Source: an uncultured bacterium
GTDB taxonomy: Bacteria > Patescibacteriota > Minisyncoccia > Moranbacterales > GWC2-37-73
Length of the DNA stretch: 32,312 nucleotides
Assembly (NCBI GenBank): GCA_903837175.1
Contig: CAILTR010000090.1
Span: 1 to 32,312, forward strand
Direction: 5' to 3'
In this document: one piece after another, positions 1 through 8,448 of the stretch
Layout: each line of letters starts with the position of its first letter
Position numbering within the stretch: position 1 is the stretch's first letter
Program-made: the position numbers and the translations under genes
The notes under the pieces: model-generated
Seen by the model: only the letters and a program-made list of their open reading frames with translations
Database searches by the model: none
Told to the model about the DNA's origin: nothing

Positions 1-201
1 AGCAGTCCACATGTTAGGGTTTGTCCTCCTCTTGATCAAAAATGAATGAATTAGTAATTCTACTTCATCATCCCTCTTCCTAAACAAATAAATTCGCACG
101 GTCCGATGCCATAAACCTTTGGCATGGCAAACACTGCGAAGTTCTTTTTCGCCGGTTAATTTCCCATTTTCATCAACAAGGTCGAGATATTCTTCAGACA
201 T
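1..201 (-). CDS. NUDIX hydrolase (IPP-isomerase-like), truncated at the window edge
   Basis: Minus-strand translation from ATG at 201 runs open to base 1: MSEEYLDLVDENGKLTGEKELRSVCHAKGLWHRTVRIYLFRKRDDEVELLIHSFLIKRRTNPNMWTA. E.LDLVDE.G...G......CH..GLWHR...I.LF is typical of NUDIX/Idi-like N-termini. Not in the supplied ORF track because it is truncated. Confidence 0.8.
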   Translation of the reverse strand, partial: MSEEYLDLVDENGKLTGEKELRSVCHAKGLWHRTVRIYLFRKRDDEVELLIHSFLIKRRTNPNMWTA

Positions 202-321
202 AAGGTCATTTTAACATAAAAGCATTCAAACATTTAATCATTCAAGCAAGCATCTAAGCATCCAAACAAAGACAACATTTACCACAACTAGAACAATTAG
301 AACTTAACTACTGGTTACTGA

Positions 322-1965
322 TTATTTTTTTTCACTTCGCTTCTTGGCGGCGCTGACAAAACCAAAGAATAAAGGATGGGCCCTGAGCGGCGTTGATTTA
401 AATTCGGGATGAAATTGCGAGGCGATAAAGAAAGGATGCTGAGAAGTTGGCAGTTCAATAATTTCCATCAATTTTCCATCCGGAGATTTACCAGCAAAAA
501 CCAGTCCAGCTGTTTCGATTTTTGAAATATAAGCAGGACTAACCTCCCAACGATGCCTGTGGCGCTCTGAAATTTCAGCTTGGCCATATAGACTCTTGGC
601 GATAGTTCCCTCTTCAAGTTTAGCTGGATAAGCTCCTAATCTCATCGTAGCTCCATAGTTTCCATCTGCTAAGTTCTTTTTCTGCTCTGGCATAATATCA
701 ATGACGGGGCTAGATGTCTGGCGATTAACTTCGGTGGTGTTAGCATCAGCCAGTCCCAAAACGTTGCGAGCATATTCAATCACGGCTAGTTGCATGCCAT
801 AGCAAATGCCTAAAAATGGAATTTTATTTTCTCGACAAAATTGGATCGCTTTGATTTTTCCTTCAATCCCGCGTCCACCAAAGCCACCTGGCACCAAAAC
901 TCCGTCATATTGCGAAAGCGAATCAAGTTTTTCTGGCTCTTTTTCAAAAAGTTCACTGTTAATCCAATCTATTTTGGTTTTCACTCCGGCTTGATAACCA
1001 GCATGCTTAATCGCTTCAATAACTGATAGATAAGCATCAGATAAAACAAAATCTCCCGTGCCAAAATATTTACCGACAATCCCAATCGTGACACTATCTT
1101 CAGTCATTTTAATTTTTTCGACTAAGTTTTTCCACTGCAAAAGGTCGGAAGTTCTAGTTTCTAAGCGTAACTTCTTTAAAATTAATTCAGATAGATTATC
1201 ACGTTCAAAATTAAGCAAAACTTCGTAAACATTATCGACGTCTGGGGCGCTAATGACGTATTCCTCGCCTACGTTGCAAAACATGGAGATTTTCTCTTTG
1301 CGTTTTTGGTCCATTGGGACTTCGCTCCGCGCAATAATAAAATCTGGTTGGACTCCGGCACCATTAACTGTTCGCACGGCATGTTGGGTTGGCTTGGTTT
1401 TCATCTCACCGATTTTATTCGGCATCGGAACGTAACTAACCATCACGGAAAGCACGTCATCAGGATTTTTAATTTTCATTAGCCGAATTGTTTCCAGGAA
1501 AAGGATATTTTCATATTCACCTACCGTTCCACCAATTTCAATCATAGTTATTTCGGACTTATCTTTTTCTGAAGCTTTTACGATTCGGTCAATTACTTCC
1601 AGGGGAATGTGCGGCACAACCTGAACGCATCTCCCGCCGTATTCCAAATTACGTTCACGATGAATAACTGACTCATAAACGCGACCAGTTGTCATGTAAT
1701 TTTCTCGAGACAGTTGCACGTCCATAAAGCGCTCATAATTTCCCATATCTTGGTCGGTTTCGTCTCCATCATCAAGGACAAAAACTTCCCCATGCTCGGT
1801 CGGATTCATGGTGCCAGCGTCCACATTAACATAAGGGTCAATTTTTAGAGCCGTTACTCTATAACCTCTCGCTTTCAGGATTGCCCCAATGGAAGAAGTC
1901 GTAATTCCCTTCCCAACTCCACTCATAACTCCCCCCATCACGAAAATGTATTTTCTGTTTTCCAT
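322..1965 (-). CDS. pyrG: CTP synthase
   Basis: KYIFVMGGVMSGVGKGI N-terminus, VDAGTMNPTEHGEVFVLDDGDE, and glutaminase domain with PGGFGGRG and FLGICYGMQ; full length at 547 aa. Confidence 0.97.
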   Translation of the reverse strand: MENRKYIFVMGGVMSGVGKGITTSSIGAILKARGYRVTALKIDPYVNVDAGTMNPTEHGEVFVLDDGDETDQDMGNYERFMDVQLSRENYMTTGRVYESVIHRERNLEYGGRCVQVVPHIPLEVIDRIVKASEKDKSEITMIEIGGTVGEYENILFLETIRLMKIKNPDDVLSVMVSYVPMPNKIGEMKTKPTQHAVRTVNGAGVQPDFIIARSEVPMDQKRKEKISMFCNVGEEYVISAPDVDNVYEVLLNFERDNLSELILKKLRLETRTSDLLQWKNLVEKIKMTEDSVTIGIVGKYFGTGDFVLSDAYLSVIEAIKHAGYQAGVKTKIDWINSELFEKEPEKLDSLSQYDGVLVPGGFGGRGIEGKIKAIQFCRENKIPFLGICYGMQLAVIEYARNVLGLADANTTEVNRQTSSPVIDIMPEQKKNLADGNYGATMRLGAYPAKLEEGTIAKSLYGQAEISERHRHRWEVSPAYISKIETAGLVFAGKSPDGKLMEIIELPTSQHPFFIASQFHPEFKSTPLRAHPLFFGFVSAAKKRSEKK

Positions 1966-2063
1966 GCGAACATGAATCGCGAATCAACCCTAATTCACTC
2001 GCGAATATTCGCGAATATTAGTGAACAGATTCGTATTGATTAGTGATTTAAAATATACAAAAA

Positions 2064-2078
2064 GTCGCTAAAAGCGAC
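2064..2078 (-). terminator. Intrinsic terminator downstream of rplI
   Basis: Minus strand reads GTCGCT-TTT-AGCGAC followed by TTTTTGT, about 100 nt downstream of the rplI stop. Confidence 0.7.
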
Positions 2079-2080
2079 CC

Positions 2081-2117
2081 CCTGCCCGCAACGCTTCACA
2101 TAGTGATGCGGGCGGGC
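2081..2117. repeat. GC-rich imperfect palindrome, copy 1 of family CCTGCCCGCAAYGCTT...CATAGYGATGCRGGCGGGC
   Basis: CCTGCCCGCAACGCTTCACATAGTGATGCGGGCGGGC; second copy at 16765-16804. Confidence 0.75.
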
Positions 2118-2176
2118 TTGCTTGATATTGTTGAAAGATACTTCCCCTATAAACTAGTATATACCATTTAGAAAAC

Positions 2177-2608
2177 TTATTCAATTATGACGTTAATTTT
2201 AACGCTAAGGCCGTGTTCTAGATTTATTTTAACCTCATGCGACCCGAGTTCACGCAGGTGTCCGACTGCGATAGCTTTTTCAGGGACTTCTAGTTTTAAT
2301 TTTCTAATTTCGCTGGCGATATCTTTGGCGGTAATTGAACCAAAGAGTTTGCCATCCTTAGAACGAGCCTTAATAATAATTTCTTTTTTACTGAGCGCCT
2401 CAGCTAGTTTCTGAGTCTGAGCTCGTTGCTCTTTTAGGATGAGCTCCTTTTTTTCTGCTTCCTTTTGCGCGATGACGACTGCACCTGAAGTTGCAACGGC
2501 TGCTAATTTCTTAGCCAAGAGAAAATTACGAGCGTACCCATCCGGCACTTCTTTGATTTGACCTTTTTTCCCGATATTCTTAACGTCTTGTAATAAAATA
2601 ATTTTCAT
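2177..2608 (-). CDS. rplI: 50S ribosomal protein L9
   Basis: [36 protein letters not shown] is the canonical L9 N-terminus; 143 aa. Confidence 0.96.
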   Translation of the reverse strand: MKIILLQDVKNIGKKGQIKEVPDGYARNFLLAKKLAAVATSGAVVIAQKEAEKKELILKEQRAQTQKLAEALSKKEIIIKARSKDGKLFGSITAKDIASEIRKLKLEVPEKAIAVGHLRELGSHEVKINLEHGLSVKINVIIE

Positions 2609-2695
2609 AAAAGCATTTAATCATTTAAACATTTAATCATTTAGGCATACTAACTTTATAACTTTATAACTTCTCTCACTATATCGCAGTCGCTT

Positions 2696-3427
2696 TTAAT
2701 TATCAAGCGGTGTAGTTTTTGTTGCGCTTTTTGGTTTAGACTTTTCTTTTTTCTTTTTTTTGTTAATAAACATGAAAAGCGACAAGGCCTGCATAGCAAG
2801 GACGCGCATAGTTTCAAGGTCGTCGTTGTTCCGTTGGGCACCCTTCTTTCTTAAAATAATACAAGAGTAAATATCGTCAATAGTTTTGGGTGAAGGTACG
2901 ACAATTAGTTGTTCATCTTCAACGATGCTTAATTTACTAGTGCATCTTTTTTGCGAAAAATTTAGCACAAGTTCATCTCTACTTTTAATCTCTTTTAAAA
3001 TTTCCCCCGAAAGCAGATTAACAAAGCGAATTTCAAATTCGTCAGACTTGCCGAATAGTTGAATCGCCTCCATGATTGAGTTATAAAAAGCCCGTTGTTT
3101 TTTAGCAGTAAGTCTTGAGGTGCTAGGAAATTCAAGCGCGATGTTCATAATAATATCAAGCTTTCGATTCATTTCGCCAATATAGGAATAGGAATGAGTT
3201 AAGTCTCGGTTAGTTCTGCTGATTTGGCCAATCATTTTAATTTTTTCTGCTTCATCTTTTTTTAAACGCCTTTCTAGTACCGTAAACAAAGCAAAGCCAA
3301 GAATTCCCATCCCTAAAATAGTGTATTCTTGAGTTTGAATAATACTAAGGCCTAAAATGCCTTTTGAGATAAAGGATGGGATAAAAACGATCAGGGTAAA
3401 AATAATAAAATAAATCCAATACATCAT
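2696..3427 (-). CDS. Membrane protein of unknown function: N-terminal TM hairpin, coiled coil, soluble C-terminal domain
   Basis: 243 aa ORF with two hydrophobic N-terminal segments; no family recognised. Confidence 0.7.
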   Translation of the reverse strand: MMYWIYFIIFTLIVFIPSFISKGILGLSIIQTQEYTILGMGILGFALFTVLERRLKKDEAEKIKMIGQISRTNRDLTHSYSYIGEMNRKLDIIMNIALEFPSTSRLTAKKQRAFYNSIMEAIQLFGKSDEFEIRFVNLLSGEILKEIKSRDELVLNFSQKRCTSKLSIVEDEQLIVVPSPKTIDDIYSCIILRKKGAQRNNDDLETMRVLAMQALSLFMFINKKKKKEKSKPKSATKTTPLDN

Positions 3428-3498
3428 CGCAGTTTGCTAGTTATTTGATTGGTTATTTTCTCATAGATAAGCTCAAAAGTCAATGTTTGAGGTATTTT

Positions 3499-3528
3499 TA
3501 AAAGCCCCGTCTTGCGACAGGGCTTTTA
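3499..3528 (-). terminator. Intrinsic terminator downstream of galU-like gene
   Basis: Minus strand AAAAGCCC-T-GTC-GCAA-GAC-G-GGGCTTTTAAAAAT: strong stem with a GCAA tetraloop and trailing Ts, directly after the 3531 stop. Confidence 0.85.
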
Positions 3529-3530
3529 GA

Positions 3531-4400
3531 TTATTTTTTGCAGTAAAGATGATTAATATATTCGTCTAAGTCTTTTCTGAGGTCTTCTCGATCGAAAGCA
3601 TACGCTAAAATAGCTTTGAGATAGTTCAGTGGGTCGCCGGTTGTGAGCCATTGCCCGTCAGTGAGCTGCTTAACTTCGACAATTCCGCCCTTGTCTACGT
3701 AAGTTTTAAAAGCATCAGTCATCCAAAGCTCGTTGCCTTTTCCAAGTGGAGTGTTTTTTAAAATATCTACAATCTCTTGATTGACAATCATTCTGCCGAA
3801 AACCGCTAATCTCGAAGGCGCTTCTTCAATGGAAGGTTTCTCGATAATATCCTCCATTATATTTGTGCCTTCCTTTATTTTAACTACGCCATAGCGACTA
3901 ACAACTTCCAGCGGGACCTCTTGAACTGAAATCATCGCATTGCCATTTTTATCAAAATCTTCCAGCATTTGTTTTGTAAAAGAAACTTTTGATTTGACAA
4001 GGTCATCACCGTAAACAAAAACGAAAGGCTCGTTGAGGACGAGGCTGGCCGCTGAAAGTACCGGCGTTCCATTACCATAAGGGCCTTTTTGTCTAACGTG
4101 AATAAAATTGGCCATCTCAGCGATACCTTCAATCATATCCGCAAACTTTCCTTTCCCATTTTTTCGCAGGTCATCTTCTAGGGCGGTGCTGTGATCAAAA
4201 TGATCTTCAAGGGGTTTTTTATCCCAACGAGTTACAAAAATAATATCTTTAATTCCAGCCTCAACTAATTCCTCTACCACTAGCTGAATGATTGGCTTAT
4301 CTACAATCGGAAGCATCTCTTTTGGCATTGATTTAGTAGCTGGCAAAAGCCTCGTGCCCGAACCTGCAACTGCAATAACTGCCTTGGTGATTTTAGCCAT
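3531..4400 (-). CDS. galU: UTP-glucose-1-phosphate uridylyltransferase
   Basis: MAKITKAVIAVAGSGTRLLPATKSMPKEMLPIVDKPIIQLVVEE nucleotidyltransferase signature; 289 aa. Confidence 0.92.
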   Translation of the reverse strand: MAKITKAVIAVAGSGTRLLPATKSMPKEMLPIVDKPIIQLVVEELVEAGIKDIIFVTRWDKKPLEDHFDHSTALEDDLRKNGKGKFADMIEGIAEMANFIHVRQKGPYGNGTPVLSAASLVLNEPFVFVYGDDLVKSKVSFTKQMLEDFDKNGNAMISVQEVPLEVVSRYGVVKIKEGTNIMEDIIEKPSIEEAPSRLAVFGRMIVNQEIVDILKNTPLGKGNELWMTDAFKTYVDKGGIVEVKQLTDGQWLTTGDPLNYLKAILAYAFDREDLRKDLDEYINHLYCKK

Positions 4401-4586
4401 ATTATTGGAATAATGTTATTAATTTAAATTTATTTTCTTTGAAGTTTAAAATTTCATTCGTATACATTTTTATTTTTATCCCAGTGAAAGTGTTTCTTAT
4501 TTTTTTGATAAATTACGCCAAGGTAAACCACTTTCAAGCGAAAAAATAAAAAGTATACTCACTCAATTTTAAACAACAGAAAAAGA

Positions 4587-5447
4587 TTATTTTAATTTCT
4601 TCTTGCTTAAAACTTTTAATTCCTCACTAAACTCAGTGATTGCCTCATCAATAACAGGATGGAAATTTCTGGTGATGCCTTTTTCTTTGACAATCCGACT
4701 AGCTTCTAAAAGTGAATCCGGCGTTCCAGCGTCGAGCCATTCCCCTTCAAAAATGGTTACTTCCAATTTTTTCTTTTTAAGGTAAGCCTTATTAACTTCC
4801 GTAATTTCAACTTCACCTCGTTCAGAAGGTTTAATATTTTTTGCAATTTCGATGCAATCGTTATCAAAAAGATAAAGCCCAGTTACAGCGTAATCGCTAA
4901 TCCACTCGTTCGGTTTTTCGACAATTTCTATGGCGCGCTGATTCTTGTTAAACTTAACGACTCCGAAACGCTCTGGATCAGAAACTTTTTTAGCAAAGAC
5001 ATGCCCACCACTTCGGAATTCCTTGATTTGTTTAGAAAAATCATCTTCAAAAATATTATCACCCAAAATCAGCGCCACATTATCATCGCCAATGTGATTT
5101 TCCCCAAGAGTCAGGGCTTCAGCTAGTCCACGCGGGATGGACTGAACCTCAAAAGTAATATGGATCCCATATTTTTTAAAAAGCGAACCAAGCAGATTTA
5201 GAAACTGACCAGAATGTTCTGGCGCGACGATGATTAAAATATTTTTAATCCCAGCTTTGATTAGGGTATTTAATGGATAAAAAATCATCTGACGGTCGTA
5301 GACTGGCAAAAGTTGTTTGCTGGTCGTGGCGGTCATTGGAAAAAGCCGCGTGGCAGTTCCGCCCGCTAAAATAATACCTTTCATTTTGCGTTTTTTTGGT
5401 TTGATTGTTTCTTCCCCCATAATTATTTTGTAAATTACAAAAGACAA
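4587..5447 (-). CDS. rmlA: Glucose-1-phosphate thymidylyltransferase
   Basis: MKGIILAGGTATRLFPMTATTSKQLLPVYDRQMIFYPL, LILGDNIF, FEGEWLDAGTPDSL. The true start may be an internal Met (MGEE... or MKGI...). Confidence 0.9.
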   Translation of the reverse strand: MSFVIYKIIMGEETIKPKKRKMKGIILAGGTATRLFPMTATTSKQLLPVYDRQMIFYPLNTLIKAGIKNILIIVAPEHSGQFLNLLGSLFKKYGIHITFEVQSIPRGLAEALTLGENHIGDDNVALILGDNIFEDDFSKQIKEFRSGGHVFAKKVSDPERFGVVKFNKNQRAIEIVEKPNEWISDYAVTGLYLFDNDCIEIAKNIKPSERGEVEITEVNKAYLKKKKLEVTIFEGEWLDAGTPDSLLEASRIVKEKGITRNFHPVIDEAITEFSEELKVLSKKKLK

Positions 5448-5525
5448 ATTTCAAATTCCAAATTTGGAAAATTGATTTTTTTTGTTTGTAATTTGTTTGG
5501 AATTTGTTAATTTAAATTTGTAATT

Positions 5526-6773
5526 TTAAACAGTTGGATAAATCGGATATTTCTTGCAAAAAGCCACGACTTCTTTTCTGATTTGGGCTAGCACTTTTTT
5601 GTCTGCATGCGCCAGGATAATTTCTTCAATCCAACCAGCAATTAGCTTAATCTCTTTTTCTTTCATCCCGCGACTCGTGACAGCTTGCACGCCAATTCGA
5701 ATGCCACTTGGGTCCATCGGAGAGCGAGGATCATCTGGAATCATATTTTTATTGACTGTGATTCCCGCTTCGTCCAGGGCATGCTCAGCTTTTTTGCCAG
5801 TTACGCCTTTGCTCCCCATTACATCCACTAACACCATATGATAGTCAGTTCCGCCAAACTTGATTTCAAAGCCTCTTTTTCGAAGTTCTGTTTCCAAAAC
5901 TTTAGCATTTTTAATAACTTGCTTAGCGTAGGTTTTAAAGGCGGGTTTTAGGGCCTCACCAAATGCCACGGCCTTGGCGGCAATGTTGTTCATGTGTGGT
6001 CCGCCTTGGAAACCAGGAAAAGCTGATTTGTCAATCGCTTTAGCAAACTGAGCTTTGCACATAATCATTCCCCCGCGCGGTCCGCGCAAAGTTTTATGGG
6101 TCGTCGTCGTTACAATATCAAAATACGGCACGGGATTTTCAATCACGCCTCCCGCGATGAGTCCAGCGATATGGGCAATGTCAAACATCGAAATTGCTCC
6201 AACCTTCTTGGCAATTGCTTGAAATTTCTTGTAATCAATTTTTCTCGTATAGGCAGAAAAACCAGCCAGAATCAATTTTGGCTGATGTTGGAGCGCCAAT
6301 TTCTCCAATTGTTCGTAGTCAATTTCTCCAGCCTGATTTGTCTTATAGCCAACAAAATTATATATCTGAGCTGAAAGTGTCAAAGGATGACCATGAGTCA
6401 AATGTCCCCCATGCGAAAGATCCATGCCCAGCACGGTGTCGCCCGGTTTCAAAACTGCATTGTAAGCAATCATATTAGCCGGTGCGCCAGAGTGCGGCTG
6501 CACATTGACATGCTCGGCGCCGAAAATTTTCTTGGCGCGCTCAATGGCCAGAGATTCAATTTGATCAGTGAATTCCTGCCCGCCATAGTATCGCTTGCCA
6601 GGATAGCCCTCAGAATATTTGTTCGTAAAAACAGAGCCCAACGCTTCAAGCACCGCCTTGGAAACATAGTTCTCGCTCGCAATCAGCTCCATGCCTTCCT
6701 GCTGGCGTTTGATTTCACCAGTAATGGCTGAGTATATTTGCTTGTCTTGTTTTTTTAGATTATCGAATGACAT
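5526..6773 (-). CDS. glyA: Serine hydroxymethyltransferase
   Basis: [34 protein letters not shown], and PLP-lysine region [14 protein letters not shown]; 415 aa. Confidence 0.97.
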   Translation of the reverse strand: MSFDNLKKQDKQIYSAITGEIKRQQEGMELIASENYVSKAVLEALGSVFTNKYSEGYPGKRYYGGQEFTDQIESLAIERAKKIFGAEHVNVQPHSGAPANMIAYNAVLKPGDTVLGMDLSHGGHLTHGHPLTLSAQIYNFVGYKTNQAGEIDYEQLEKLALQHQPKLILAGFSAYTRKIDYKKFQAIAKKVGAISMFDIAHIAGLIAGGVIENPVPYFDIVTTTTHKTLRGPRGGMIMCKAQFAKAIDKSAFPGFQGGPHMNNIAAKAVAFGEALKPAFKTYAKQVIKNAKVLETELRKRGFEIKFGGTDYHMVLVDVMGSKGVTGKKAEHALDEAGITVNKNMIPDDPRSPMDPSGIRIGVQAVTSRGMKEKEIKLIAGWIEEIILAHADKKVLAQIRKEVVAFCKKYPIYPTV

Positions 6774-6886
6774 AAGGTAATTTTGAATTTTGAATTTCGA
6801 ATTTTGAAAGAATTTCTAATGTTTTAATGTTTCAAACATTCGGTAATTCCGACTTGATTCGAAATTCAAAATTCTTGCTTCGAAAT

Positions 6887-7816
6887 TTATTTGTTCTTTA
6901 AGTATTCTCTCAGTGCCAGTTTGTAACTTCGCATTGGGTTGAGCCTGGTGTTAATGAGCGTCGAAACATAAGGTCGTTGAGCTGGACGGGGAAATTCGTC
7001 GCTGGAAACTGGAATGACTTTAGTTTTAAGCTTTGCTATCCGATATAATTCTACAACTGCTTGGTGCCATGTGCAAGCGCCTTCATTGGCAACATGATAA
7101 ATTCCGAAAGGTTTTCCCGCTTCAATAATTTCTTTGGTTTTCTTGGCCAAATCTGGGGCATATGTAAAGCAGCTTGTTTCTTCATCAACCACGTTGACCT
7201 CAGTATTTTTTTTGCCTACTGCCAACATCACGTCAAAGAAACTTTTCTTGGCCGTCTTTGCTTTAGCTGGTTTTCCGAAGAGTTTTGAAAGACGGATAAT
7301 ATAATATTTTTCGCCAAATTTTTGCACCGCAATTTCTCCCATTAATTTACTCTTGCCATATTTTTGAACTGGTTCAGGAATGGCATCCTCATCAAAACCA
7401 AGCTGCGGGACAAATCCTTCGTGCAAACTACAAGAGTTGCATGATCCTCCGCAACCAGCTGGTTCGGGAAGTTCGGGCATGCCAGAAAAAACGTAGTCCG
7501 TGGAATAATGCACTAAAGTTGCATCTAATTTTTTAGCTAGCTTAGCTAAATACCCCGGCGCTTTGCCGTTAAGCTTCTTGGCTTTTTCAAATTCAGCTTT
7601 GTCTTTCTCGCACAAATCAACTGCGTTATAGCCAGTGGCGTTGATAATAATGCTCGGAGTAAGTTTACTAATTTTTTCTTTGACCTGGTTTTCATCCGTA
7701 ACGTCGATGTTATCAAAATCCCAAGCCGTTACCTTATAATCCCTATCACTTTTAAAAAGCGAAACTAATTCTTGTCCCAACATTCCCCTAGCCCCAATTA
7801 TTAAAACTTTTTGCAT
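6887..7816 (-). CDS. rmlD: dTDP-4-dehydrorhamnose reductase family protein with a Cys-rich insertion
   Basis: GARGMLGQELV Rossmann start, HYSTDYVFSG, YGKSKLMGE; atypical insert PAGCGGSCNSCSLHEG after the YVF motif. Confidence 0.85.
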   Translation of the reverse strand: MQKVLIIGARGMLGQELVSLFKSDRDYKVTAWDFDNIDVTDENQVKEKISKLTPSIIINATGYNAVDLCEKDKAEFEKAKKLNGKAPGYLAKLAKKLDATLVHYSTDYVFSGMPELPEPAGCGGSCNSCSLHEGFVPQLGFDEDAIPEPVQKYGKSKLMGEIAVQKFGEKYYIIRLSKLFGKPAKAKTAKKSFFDVMLAVGKKNTEVNVVDEETSCFTYAPDLAKKTKEIIEAGKPFGIYHVANEGACTWHQAVVELYRIAKLKTKVIPVSSDEFPRPAQRPYVSTLINTRLNPMRSYKLALREYLKNK

Positions 7817-7855
7817 AAAAATATATAAATAAATTTTTTAATCTTTTATAAGCCA

Positions 7856-7970
7856 TGTCATGCTGAACTTGCCTGTCCGCCTTGGGAGGGTTTCAGCATC
7901 TCTATTACATTAAACGTTATAAAATAAAGAAAGTAGATTCTGAATCCGCCAGCTGGCGGACAGAATGACA
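7856..7970. repeat. Intergenic repeat pair with nested GC-rich palindromes, including the perfect palindrome TCCGCCAGCTGGCGGA (7945-7960)
   Basis: TGTCATGCTGAACTTG / TTTCAGCATCTCT and AAAGTAGATTCTGAA-[TCCGCCAGCTGGCGGA]-CAGAATGACA; the AAAGTAGATTCTGAA arm recurs on the minus strand at 16839-16870. Confidence 0.75.
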
Positions 7971-8042
7971 ACCTTGATTTATCTGTTCAAGTTCCTATAT
8001 TGTTGCAAAAAATGCGCATCTTGTCCACTAGAAAGAAAAAGT

Positions 8043-8065
8043 GGCAGTATCTAATAGATACTGCC
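8043..8065 (-). terminator. Intrinsic terminator downstream of the 48-aa small ORF
   Basis: GGCAGTATCTA-A-TAGATACTGCC perfect inverted repeat; on the minus strand it is followed by ACTTTTTCTTTC. Confidence 0.75.
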
Positions 8066-8206
8066 TTAAAGGGTTGCGAGTGTAATCACAAGCTTTCGAT
8101 ATTAGTCCAAGCCCTCCAAACTTTTTTAAGACAAAAAAGACAAAAACCAACAAAGGAACTTATTCCTAAAATAACCAGGAATATTTTCATGTGTTTAAGA
8201 TTTTAT

Positions 8207-8353
8207 TCATTCCGGATATCCGTAAAAAATGCCATAAGTACAAAACTCTGCCCAACGTGATGACTTAAAAGCTCTTAAGAAAGAAGCTAGTCTTGACCAT
8301 ATAGAATCATTATTCAAAACTTCTTTCTTGGATGTGCTATTGTTAATTTTCAT
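8207..8353 (-). CDS. Small protein of unknown function (48 aa)
   Basis: MKINNSTSKKEVLNNDSIWSRLASFLRAFKSSRWAEFCTYGIFYGYPE. ATG at 8353 is preceded by a strong SD (GGAGGAGAAAGAATC-ATG), and a terminator follows at 8043-8065. The 65-aa call in the ORF track uses an upstream start. Confidence 0.55.
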   Translation of the reverse strand: MKINNSTSKKEVLNNDSIWSRLASFLRAFKSSRWAEFCTYGIFYGYPE

Positions 8354-8448
8354 GATTCTTTCTCCTCCAAAGAAATCTTGAGTTTTTAAAAAGTTAAAGA
8401 ACAATTGTACCCATATTAAACCAAACCTTTCGAAAAAAGTCCATTTTT

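Noticed and set aside
2656-2841. 61-aa minus ORF overlapping the 243-aa membrane protein
   Set aside because: Out-of-frame overlap with a longer, better-supported ORF; Cys/Arg/Lys-rich shadow composition.
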